Shown in pieces: positions 37,791 to 47,875 of a stretch of DNA of 64,000 bases. The notes under the pieces are model-generated. The model did no database searches. It saw nothing but the letters and a program-made list of their open reading frames with translations, and had not been told where the DNA came from. The stretch's first letter is position 1. Every line of letters starts with the position of its first letter. Where the stretch lies: contig KN817533.1 of NCBI GenBank assembly GCA_000827495.1, positions 186,001 through 250,000 on the forward strand. Reading direction: 5' to 3'. The position numbers and the translations under genes were made by a program. The DNA is from Hypholoma sublateritium FD-334 SS-4. Lineage: Eukaryota > Basidiomycota > Agaricomycetes > Agaricales > Strophariaceae.

Positions 37791-40726
37791 TCAGGCGGAT
37801 GGCTGCCAATCGCTGTCCAAGCCCCCAGCCCAGGGTGCATTCAGCGGGAAGTTCGCGCTCAGCGGACTGAGTGAGCGCGCAGGCTGCATGCCGTGCACAG
37901 TGCTCGCGCTAGTATCCATGACTGCCGTCGTGTCGCTCTGCACAGAGCGTAATGTCGCGCCGCTGGCTGTTTTGTCCGCAGGGCTCATATGCGCCGAGGG
38001 CGGCCTGCCGATGGTGGGCGATAGCGACGCCTCGACTGCAGGCCCATGCCGAGCCTGGTGTCCGAACGCCGACAACGCAGGGGAAGACCCACGGCGGCGG
38101 TCGTCGTTGGTCAGGCTGCCCGCGCGCACGAGCGAGTGCGCGATGGCAGAGTATGCGCTATGCTGGCTGCTCGAGTGCGCGGATGGGCGGGCGGAATTGG
38201 CGGAACCCACGGAGCTGTTTACTTCGCGCCGCGACGCGGGGGCGGAACCGGTCGAGCGCGACGAGGGGGTAAAATGCGAGCGCATGGAGTGGAGCGAGCC
38301 CTGCTCGGACATGATAGTACCGAAGCCCTGGACGAACTGTGAGGAGCGCGATGAGTCGTGTACCTTTTGAAGAGAATTTATGAAGCTTACCGTGCCGAAA
38401 GTGCCGCGGTTATTGGGGCCATCAGCGAAAGCAGGCGCCGACATAGTGCGCCAGCCATGTTCTGCATCTGGGGGAGCTTCTTCCAGGATATCGATCGAGA
38501 TACCCGCACCATGCGCGGCCTCCATATTCACGTCAATCCCAAAGGGGCCTACGGGCGACGCATTTGCGCCAACGCTGTCCGCCCATCCGATCGGACGGAC
38601 GGTCTCCAGGCCGGGTGGCGGGAACGGTGCCGGCTTGTACCCACCAGCGCTACTACCCGTAGCCGTCTCCTTGAGCGATGAGATAGACGCGAAATGGTTC
38701 AAGGCGGCAGGCGCAGGCATATCGAGGATGTCAGTCGGCAGTGTGTGGTCGAAGCTCGTGCCAGTAGGCGACTGCATTGGCGACGTCGCGCCGGACGCGC
38801 CGAGGGGCTGCTCGTAGCCTGGTGGGCTGCTCATCCCGCTGAGTTGGCCAGAGGTACCGAGGGGGCTCGCGAGCCACGCGTGTTCCGGTACGCTGTGTTG
38901 AGCTTGTGCAGAGCCGGCGCCGGCGGGTGTGACTGCGCGCGGGAGGTGGGCAATGGAGGGCGTGCCAGGGATAGAAGACTCAGCATCGAGGTACAGGGTG
39001 GCACCCGATGCACCGCTGCGCGCGCTGAGGCCCGACGCAGGGCGAATGCCGTCGGGGCCAACGCCGCGTGCCCTGTTTCCGAAGCTGTCGACGTGGCGTG
39101 TTGCGTCAGTAGGACTGAGCAACTGCCGGCCCGTTTCCAGATCCTTCTCGAGGAATGGTTCGATGGTAAAGTCAGGCTCGGAGATTGAGTGGCGAGAAGT
39201 GGATTTATTGAACCAACTGAGGCGGCCGAGGTTGGCAAGGCCGCCGAGGCCCAGAGCGCCGAGCAAGCCTGCACTAGACGGGCCAGCGGAAGCTGGCGAA
39301 GGGTTGGGTGACATGCGGGGCCCGAGGTCCTCGACTTTTACGCGCCGAGCGGTCAGGAGGGTCGCATTTTCTTCCAGGGAAGGCTGGTGGCCAAGGTCTC
39401 GAGCAAGCGACGGCGCCGAGGTCAAAGGCATATGCTCGTCGCCACTAAGGAGCGGGGTAGTAACGCCCGCCGTCCCGACAAGGCGCGGCGGGACGGAATC
39501 TCCTGAGTACGCGTAGGCACCGGTGTATTCCTCGTCAACATACTGGTCGTATTCATCCGGGAGCACGCTCTCGCGGGCAATGCGGCGCATGTCGATGTCC
39601 GACAACGGCCTGCTACTTCCGGCGCCACTCTCTTCGCGCTCTTCCATTGATGGAAGCTGGACGCCAAGACTCGGGCGGTCGAGGAGGACACCGAAGCCAG
39701 AAGCATTGGAACCAGTTGATGCGGAGGAATGGCTACCAGCAGTCGCCGCTGGAACCGGTACACGGGATACGGGGGGGCGTGTCGCGGATTGGGAGCTAGG
39801 AACTTGGGTCATCGCAGCGGCGCCAATGCCGCCAGCGGCGATTGCGGGAACTGCATCACCTCCAAGGCCCATTGTCGAAGGACCTGCGGTGGAGCTTCCG
39901 CCTCCGGCCGTGCTTTGCTGAAGGAATGTATCTTGTTCCTCACCGCTGTGGCGCGGAGAGCCTTCCCCTGGGACACGACCTGCGCCTTCGGGCACGAAAT
40001 AGTAATCGTCGTCGATACCCTGAGAGAATGTGTTGTAATTCCGTCTGTTGCGGCGCCCCCTGCACCAGAGGTATAGGAAGAGAGCAAGCACGAAGAGAAA
40101 GATGAGGCCGAGGATACTCGCAACAATGACACCGACGAGTTGGCCTTTGGTGAGCCCAGCCATGGCCGCGGGCCCCGCGGCTCCGCCGGTTGGTGTTGAT
40201 GATGGGATAACGGAAGACGACGAAGTGGAAGATGCCGATGTTAATGTTGAGCTTAGAATTGTGTTAGATGAGGCTGAAGATGATACAGATGTAGATGAAG
40301 ATATGGTAACGGATGAGGTGGGTGTCGCAGAGGTAACGGTAGAGGTAGTTATCGCAGTAGATGGTACAGATGTCGTGGGTGTCGCATTGGTCGTAATGGA
40401 AGTCGTAATAGAGGGTGTCGCTGTCGTCGAAGGAGGGGCTATCGTCGTTGTAGTTTGGGGCGTAGGGACTGGCAGAATCACTGTCGCTGGTTCTGATGTG
40501 CCACCAAAACTGTACAATGTGCCCAACGGGATCTGAAAGACAATTGACGAATTCAATGCTACAGAGCTAGATTTTTGAAGGGAATAAGGCTCACACTTGG
40601 CCCAAAATACGTCGGGGCTATGTATTCGATAGTCGTTTCAGTGGCTATGGGGTCGCCTGCCGCGTCTGTGACTATGAAAGCGGACGGTGAAAGCCAAGGG
40701 GGAAATTGTTGGGTCGGTTGAGCCAT
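37791..40726 (-). CDS. Large Ser/Thr-rich single-span membrane protein
   Basis: Exon 1 is 40726-40595 (MAQPTQQFPPWLSPSAF...). An intron with GTGAGC...TTTCAG joins it at P-S to IPLGTLYSFGG in exon 2 (40532 on). Roughly 130 residues of Thr/Ser/Pro-rich, probably O-mannosylated stalk follow, then a transmembrane helix (LVGVIVASILGLIFLFVLAL, about 40140-40080), CRGRRNRRN, and a very long (about 700-residue) Ser/Gly/Ala-rich cytosolic tail with acidic DIDMRRIARESVLPDEYDQY. A 54-nt stop-free intron (38390-38337, GTAAGC...CACAG) probably interrupts the tail. The shape resembles Mid2/Wsc-type wall sensors, but no WSC or other named domain is present. No signal peptide is evident. GC is higher than in the surroundings. 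Confidence 0.8.
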
Positions 40727-41246
40727 GTCTAATGAGGACTTGGAAGAGTTATACAGGTCGTTTCTCTGAAAAATAATAGTTAGTAGAGAGCGTGGGTTTG
40801 CTTCTAGTCTGCAGGAAGGCATTCGCGTTAGTTGTGGCCGAAAATCACTATTTTTCATGATCAGCAACTGACGAAGTCTTTTGGTTGATGCTTTTGGGAG
40901 AAGTGTGAATGGATATCCTAAGATACCAATATATATGAGGAGGAAGAGGGTGGGGGGAGGAGGGAGGAACGAGCGTCAGGTCGCGTCGGGAAGTTGAACC
41001 AACCTCACGTGATGTTGCGGATGAATGGTGCCCTCCCGTCGCCCAAAAAAGGAAGGCTCTGTTCGTCCGAGACCCTGCAATAACCAAGGTCAAGAATATT
41101 ATATGTAACCGCATGGGTCCAGCGGTGGACCTTTCCCCCTTAAGATTCATGTGCGTCTTGAGGGGGTCTTGTTTTCCGAAGACATGAAAATACCAAACTA
41201 GTTCGTCTTGCCATAATCCATGATCCAAATATGGTCAATAAGTGCT
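40727..41246. other. Upstream region of the large membrane protein, left flank of the transposon
   Basis: Promoter side of the gene at 37791-40726. Minus-strand open frames here lack start and domain support. Confidence 0.45.
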
Positions 41247-41254
41247 GGGTCGGC
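41247..41254. repeat. Left target-site duplication (GGGTCGGC)
   Basis: Perfect 8-bp direct repeat of 46076-46083, lying exactly at the outer end of the left 29-bp inverted repeat. Confidence 0.75.
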
Positions 41255-41283
41255 CAGTAAGTTCGGGAATTGGAAACTGCGGC
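41255..41283 (+). repeat. Left terminal inverted repeat
   Basis: 29 bp beginning CAGTAAGTTCG and ending ATTGGAAACTGCGGC. It pairs with 46047-46075 without gaps. Further TGCGGC boxes follow inside. Confidence 0.75.
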
Positions 41284-41453
41284 AAACTGTGCGGCGATCA
41301 CACTGCGGCGGCTATACCGGGCCACGCTACCGGCCGGTCGATCTTCATGACATGCGTCATCGCTTCATGGAACGTCGCTGAANGGTGCAGGACAGTCGCA
41401 TTATTTCAAATAACACTTGAATAGCACCCCCTTGTATATCNATACCTCTGAAA

Positions 41454-43704
41454 TGGATCTGATTTTCCTCCTTTCACAACTACAAGCCCACCCTGTTCTT
41501 TGCCNNATGACATTGGACGGACTTGTTACATTTTCTCGCTTAGTNGGGCACCTCAAGCGCGACATCATCCAGCCCCAAGCCATCGTTGACAGCAATCCGA
41601 GGAAGCCGCCACCCGCGCTTCCGAATTCTATTGCATTATTTATTGGAAACTCGCTTGGTATACCTGCATCGGACATGGACAGGTGTTGGGACATCATGAA
41701 GAACTATGTTTGGGAGATGCCTACAACNCCCTTGATCCCGGACGATTATCTTCTGTTCAAATATTATGGTTGGAAGCTCGGAATCAGTGAGTTTATGTAG
41801 ATTACTTCTGCTGAGNTGGCCACCATACTAAATGAATAAATTTAGCGGCAATCACTGTATACCCACCCGANGACTGCTGTACAAATCCATCATGTAATAA
41901 CCGNGGTCCTTTGAAGAAGGAGTATCAAAAAAAAGTGGTNGTGTACACAGNGAATGAAGGCGTTCAACCTGCATATGCATGCCATTTATATTGTCCAAGT
42001 TAGTTTACATTTTCTCCAGAAGCTATTATTTGTGTAGTACTCATCGGTTTCTCGTCGGCGGTCACTATTATAGAATGTAACTCAAGTTACCATAATAATT
42101 ACTGGGTCAGAAAAGGTGATAGATCATATCATACGGGTGTTCCAAACTATATCCAAGTTGGCGAGCACCAATATGTCGAGGCACGNCTAGTATATGGTTG
42201 GCGAGCAGCTATGCTGTTCGGTTGGTATGTGGAATACTATTTCTCTCGGGCTGTTTATTCGACTTACACATTTATGTAAAGGTTTTCTGCATCAAATACA
42301 AGCCGTTTATATGATTATACAATGGCCAAGCGACACTACTTTCAGCCATCGGAATGGGGGTTAAGCAACCGCCTTCACGTCAATCACATATGGGATGGGT
42401 TCACAANTCTATCATTGCTTGAGGATGCGGTTTCCAGGTCAATCTTCCTCAAGGTTCCACATGGGGGCCTTCAATCAAATNGGTTTCAATTAGCTATGGA
42501 AGAGCGTAACAAGTGGATTATTCTGAACGGACAGCCTGATGCTGTGCGTCATGCATGNGATAGGTGCATGCGTATCTTCTTGATGCCCGATGGAACATAT
42601 CGTGAGATTCACTCTAATTATTGGAGTATATTCTGACAGCTTTTACATTTAGACAAATCTCAGGCAATCGTTGGCGATGGCCTAAGCATGGGCCGTCCTT
42701 GCTGCGGTGTTTTTAGATGCCGTGAGCCTCTCCAAAATAACCGACATCGCTTCTGCGCAGAACACACCAACCTCCATGATATTTGTTGTATCACAGGTTG
42801 TGACCGTCCTGTTGTGAAGACACCAGCTGAGAATCCGAGTCCCAGGGGAGGACCAACAAGTATCAAAAGGACAAAATCTTGTGACCTTCNGCTTCATCAA
42901 GAAATNGAACGCAAACACAAAGAGCGCAGCACAGGCTCTTTTTTGTACAAGCAACGGCTGCAACATGCACAGCTCTCCCATCCTGTTGATTCCTTTGCCA
43001 ACTNGCAGCACGTTCCCGAGCTTGAAGTGGAAGAGAATGTGGAGACGTTNGTTCTCAGTCAGAATGGTGTTACCATGCATACGGAACAAAATCCTGGAAC
43101 TATCGGAACTGCTGACAACGCCGTACCTGCACCACTGCCCTGCCCTTCAAAATCATCAGCTGGAAATCGCACTGAAATTAAGGCGCAGTTTGGACGACNA
43201 AGAACACATAACGAACAAACTCTTGTCCGTCCATGTGGTGTAATTTTTGCACGNGCAACTATGTTTGGCGCTGAAGCTGTGTCTAATTTCCTTGTCATGG
43301 TCAAGAATTCCTTCTCGGTCCCAGGAGCCCAGAAGCCAGAGCATATCTTCTACNACACAAACTGTGACGCAAGACAGCAAGCTGAAAAAGACCCATGGTT
43401 TCACGGAGTTGGTATGTGTGTCGATGCATGGCATTTTCGGAATAAACACGCGGTCACCCACAAATACTGTCAACTCAATTGTAATCCAGCCAAATACCCG
43501 GAGCTCATGGACGGCTCATCAGNATGGTTTTTCAATACATCAATTGCAGAGCAGACAAACGCTTGGATGGCTGGATATCATTCCATGTGCCGGGAGATGT
43601 TACCAGCCAAGTTCGACTTCTTTTTAGATGAAATGATACGCCTTCGCAATATCGAGATAATTAATTGCTTACATGAACAAGGTCACCATCCTCGTACATA
43701 CTAG
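41454..43704 (+). CDS. CxC5/CxC6 cysteine-cluster protein, KDZ-type transposase candidate
   Basis: Starts MDLIFLLSQLQAHPVL at 41454. Exon 1 (CxC5 part: NSIALFIGNSLGIPASDMDR) ends near 41786 and joins ITAIT-VYPP with CCTNPSCNNRGPLKKEYQKK. Then come ECNSSYHNNYWV and GVPNYIQVGEHQYVE, WFSASNTSRLYDY, and MAKRHYFQPSEWGLSNRL. A last exon holds a zinc cluster (GRPCCGVFRC, RHRFCAEH, DICCITGC) typical of CxC6. The C-terminal part keeps the KDZ spacing of acidic residues: an ambiguous codon NAC at 43354 (Asp if G) in FY-x-TNCD, Asp at 43423 in VDAWHFRNKH followed by CQLNCNP, and Glu at 43549 in IAEQTNAW. It probably acts in the nucleus on the element's ends. Transposase activity is inference. No frame break was seen; the Ns leave about fifteen residues undetermined. 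Confidence 0.82.
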
Positions 43705-43845
43705 ATTACCTGTAGGTTACCAATAATACACATAGCGATACATATAATATTACACATACAATAATGGACGATACAAATCGAAATTGAGAAAAATGAATGA
43801 ATGGTAATGTTGACGGATAGGGACATTGAACAAGACAAGTCAGAA

Positions 43846-45883
43846 CTACTTTCGTTTCAATGGATTGCACTTAACAAATGTACTCCATTCACCAGAAGAG
43901 GTCCTTCCAGCAGAAATGGCCTGTTTGCGAGCTGTTGCATCCGCCTTGGTCCATCTGCGAACTTGGTCATGGTAGGTATTCATCGGAGGAGGAGGCTGGC
44001 TGAAGACATCCATGAAACGAGCTTCGTAGTTTCCCTTTCCTTCCCGCTTCAACCGGTCCATAAGAGCGAAGTGCGGGATCATGTCGACCACATACATTGA
44101 TGCAGGCCAGGATCTCCCGCTAATCTGTGGGTATAGGTCGACAAGTGGTGGCATGGTGATGTCTGATAAGGCAGGTGACGGAGACGGCGAGAGTAGACCT
44201 GGTGGGGTATGATACGGTAGTCATGGCGAAAATGCTGGTGGTGGCGAAAATACTGGTGGCGGCGAAAAAGAATAGAGGCGGAGTGGGCTAGGAGCTGCAG
44301 GCGAGTCAAGTATTTCAATTGCATTGGAGAGGGATGATCCTTGTGAGGATGGAGAGTGTCGACGAGCACGCTTGAATGGACTGGGGCTACTCGCTGACGG
44401 CTCAAGCTTGACAACAGACTTGCGGATAGGTGTGTCTGTCNAATAAATTAGATAGATGGNGTAGAAGAGAAAATAGACCAACNCACTTATAAATTCAACT
44501 TCACCTTCCGATGAATCTGACTGGAGGGACACCTGACGAGCCTTTCCTTTTCCCTTCAAGGCTTGTCGGGTATTGCNCATATATACACGCTGATTGATTG
44601 GCTTTATTCCCGCAGTATTGAGATGCTTGTNGAAGTCTTCACATAATATACCTACACNGCGGAAGAGCAAGTACGCATCGGTTTCGAGGCCTGTATGAAC
44701 GTANGTTGTGTCACATTCNACCCAAACACCATGCAGCATGTCGTAAAACTCCAAAGAGACCTCGCCAATCCTGTTGAGAACCTGAACTGAGTCGGTCCTC
44801 TTCCAATTCGGCCATTTAGGGCACTCTTGCACAACAAAGATGGATGGTTGAGACCTGGTCTATGATAATAAGAAGTATTAGTAGTCCAGTTAGATTAGAT
44901 GCGAACAAATAATGTACCTCCAACCACAAAATGATGCGAAACCGGTGCACCATTGCCTTGTCAATCTTATTCTTCCCTCCCTTTGCCAACGCGAGGGGAA
45001 CTTGGGTCCGGTCTTCAAAGTCTCGCGTCCAAGTGCTGTTCATCTGAGTCGTGATTGTTGGACGGTTTGAGGTGGTTGCTCTGGTGACAGGTAAGCCAGA
45101 AACTGTGAACGACTGAGATGCAGTTGGGGTTGGGGGTAACAGTAACTCATCCATTTCGCGGAGAGAAGCACGAGTAGCGGCTAATAAAGCCTGGTGCTCT
45201 TCCTCCTCCTCCCGCTCAATCCTTTCCTCCTCCAGCTGCGCTTGACGTTCCTGCTGCTGCTGACGAAGGCATGCTTTTTGTAGTTGGACTGTTGGGTTGT
45301 CTTCATCGAGCCGCGCAGCCAATGCCCTCATGCCATCGGAAAATGACTCGGATTCGGGCTGGGTTGCAGATCCTGCATTGCGAAGAGGAGCAGAGAGTGG
45401 TGGAAGCTGAGAGGGTTGCNCATCAAGAACCTTGCGACGCTGGTTGTCNGAAAGCGATGACAGCGTGTGCTTCTGTGCGGCAGTGCAGCCGCCTTCGATG
45501 ACACAGCATAATCTGCATCGAGATCTGGAGCAGGCAAGATTTGCCGCCTTGGAACAGCTGACCCGACCACACGTCTTGATGATCTTTGTATTCCCTTCGG
45601 AGCTACCAGCGGTGGCAATAACTTCTGAATCAGTGATGCCTGTCACCGATGGCAAAACAAACTCCTTAGGAAATCTGTAATGCTTGCCGCAAGAATGGCA
45701 CTAAAGCATAGGTTAGATTCTTGTATATACCNCTTGAATATATAAAAATGTAGCGCATACATGAGCATAATAAAGTCCTGGCGCCGACCCCCCCTTGGCG
45801 GGGCCTTCAATGNGAATTCCGGCATTTGCACAACTAATGCAAGTAATGGTGCCGTTCTTGACAACAGGTGCATTGGGAAACAT
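43846..45883 (-). CDS. Transposon companion protein: zinc cluster, coiled coil and conserved C-terminal domain
   Basis: Start MFPNAPVVKNGTITCISCAN at 45883. An intron (GTATGC...TTTAG) joins YYAH to CHSCGKHYRFPKEF. Cysteine clusters: CISC, CHSC-GKH, then CGRVSCSKAANLACSRSRC, RLCC and a trailing GGC. A Glu/Arg-rich coiled coil (EEERIEREEEEEHQ) follows, then a block DFEDRTQVPLALAKGGKNK, a segment with GEVSLEFYDMLHGVW, a Ser/Pro-rich linker with basic KRARRHS, and a C-terminal domain GRSWPASMYVVDMI ... TYHDQVRRW ... AGRTSSGEWSTF. The last domain resembles one found in many repeated Agaricomycete proteins, but I know no name for it. Stop near 43846; only 141 bp separate it from the end of the convergent CxC5/CxC6 gene. 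A DNA-binding accessory function is inference. Confidence 0.72.
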
Positions 45884-46046
45884 TTCGAGAGGGTATAAGA
45901 ATATAATTAAGAGGTGGGTATCACAAAGATTATTTAGTTGAACGATGGGAGGAATAAACGCGGTGCGAGCCAGCACAATCTAGGAGGCAGCGGTAAAGGC
46001 CGCCGCAGTGCGTGACTGATCGCCGCAGTTTGATGCCGCACAAACN

Positions 46047-46075
46047 GCCGCAGTTTCCAATATACGAATGCCCTC
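46047..46075 (-). repeat. Right terminal inverted repeat
   Basis: Reverse complement begins GAGGGCATTCG and ends ATTGGAAACTGCGGC, matching the left end at 21 of 29 positions. Confidence 0.75.
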
Positions 46076-46083
46076 GGGTCGGC
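46076..46083. repeat. Right target-site duplication (GGGTCGGC)
   Basis: Identical to 41247-41254 and directly adjacent to the right inverted repeat. Confidence 0.75.
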
Positions 46084-47875
46084 ATCCCAAAGGCGCCCCC
46101 AAGCAGGTTGACCTGGTGTCTCAAACCAGCCGTCTTACCTTTTCAACCTCCGTGAGCTGCTTGTGAGCTGCGGTAATATATATCGGGCGGTCTCCCCGAG
46201 CTCTTTTGCGCAGAACACGAAAGGTCGCGAATCGCACCTGAGTCATTGGTTGGTTCAACTTGCATTGTGTATCTCAGTGCTAGTTGTACTCACTCTCTGA
46301 GATTCGGGAATATATCTAAGGTTCCAAAAAACTAAACATTTCAACAAATTCATGCCGCAGTGCGGCGTTGAGGCTCCGGAGTCCGAACCTTACCGTCTAG
46401 GCATTCGAAGAACCTCCCATTCCAGCCCCGACTATCTGCAATAGACCCTGGTACCCTCCGAATACATCTACTTACCGCCAAAGATGGAGTTCTTGGCTTC
46501 ACCGATTTCATGAGGACAACATATTAGTGTGATCATTCCCATGTCCACACCGGGAGCTGACGAGGTCAACCCGGTTCACACAGCCTCCGAAAAGAATGGA
46601 AATTTCGCTCGAACTTGAAGCCAAAAATGAACAGAAGGATTGGGCTAAAACGTGCTTCATAAATCTCTGCATGAAGCCCTTAGATAACTTGTCGTTTGTT
46701 TTCATTTAACTTGCATTTAACGGCCACTGGCGTTTGTCGGTATCAACCTATTTTTAGATTGCTAAACATGTATTCGGCTATAAATAGTGCTATCAGCAAG
46801 AGGACTTGTGGGTCTTCTGAAAACCACACAGCGTCGCAGAATTTTTGTTTTGCTGCATACACTCTGGTGATATTGGAAATGCATAGATTAATTCAATTTA
46901 GACGGCCATTGAATTGCGCTGTGTAGTAGTACTTCAGGAGATGATAAATATTTATCTAATGATTAATGGTGCAAGATTAGCGACGAAATCCTATAAAGGA
47001 TACATGGAAAGAATGCGGAGAACGTGGATTAGTAATGCAAAGCACTCCCGTTTATAAAATAATCCGAAAATGCAACTGGGATGCGACTGCAGTGGAGAAT
47101 TTTAATGGCAGGTTATGGCCGGAATGATGGCAGTGGATAGCAATCGAACACATGGAAAAAAGAGAGTATTTCTACCCAGCCTAAGTACCACCCGTGTTCA
47201 AATATATATATTCGTCCGAGTTGTAAGTAGATACACGATACAGTGAGGTTTCGGTGGGTTGCGTCATGGGTATTCCTTCTTGCGAATACCTTTCGGGCAA
47301 GGCGATCTAAAAATATGGTCCAAAATTACACCTTGATCATCTACATCAGCCATGGTGCTGCGTGCAGTTCTTCCTCGCCGTATTTTGTATCTATGTCAGC
47401 TCCATAAGTTGGATAAACTGTCTATGAGAGCTCCTACTTGGTTTCCGAACCCCGAAAGTAGAGTAGTCCATGTTGATTGATAATGCCCCTGTGTGTATTA
47501 GTGATCGTCTACTATGTACGGAGCAGTGGCCGAGGTACGCGTATGTACTTAGATTCCTCCACATAGCCTTTATCGTCTTCGACATACACCATCCCAGTGA
47601 CGTTCGCGGCGAATTATTAGTCCAGAATCCTGTTGAATAGTAAATACAACGAAGTCCTGATCAATCAACGTTGAATCAACGGCGGAAACCATTTTGCAAG
47701 CCACCTGAGCCACCAAACAGGAGCAAACATACGCCTTGCCCTCCTCCNACCACTCCCTATCTCCTTTACCAAAACTCATNCCCGCCGACGGCAACGAGGA
47801 CGGCGACGAAGATAAGAAACACCCCGAATAGACCGCCTCAAANTTTCCCAGAACTGCGAGACCCCGANCCAAGTC
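46084..47875. other. 1.8-kb intergenic region right of the transposon
   Basis: AT-rich, with only short frames. The last 130 bp contain several Ns that continue into the MUB1 gene. No gene, tRNA or LTR recognised. Confidence 0.45.

Larger units (their letters stand above)
41255..46075. mobile_element. 4.82-kb DNA transposon with TIRs, CxC5/CxC6 KDZ-type gene and zinc-cluster companion
   Basis: Bounded by 29-bp imperfect terminal inverted repeats (21/29 matches; inner 15 bp ATTGGAAACTGCGGC perfect) and flanked by an 8-bp target duplication. Subterminal TGCGGC boxes recur: 41278, 41290 and 41304 on the left; as GCCGCA at 46047, 46035, 46022 and 46002 on the right. Two convergent multi-exon genes fill the interior. 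Scattered single Ns suggest ambiguity between copies or haplotypes. Eight-bp duplications are known for hAT and Zisupton elements; the encoded CxC5/CxC6 protein points to the KDZ (Kyakuja-Dileera-Zisupton) group. Confidence 0.8.

Noticed and set aside
34242..40726. Secondary-metabolite cluster around the wax-synthase-like acyltransferase
   Set aside because: Neighbours are CK2 beta and surface proteins. No terpene synthase, PKS, P450 or prenyltransferase is present.
41262..46068. Alternative 8-bp target duplication directly next to the perfect 14-bp inverted core
   Set aside because: TTCGGGAA and TATACGAA agree at only 4 of 8 positions, while GGGTCGGC further out is perfect and symmetrical.
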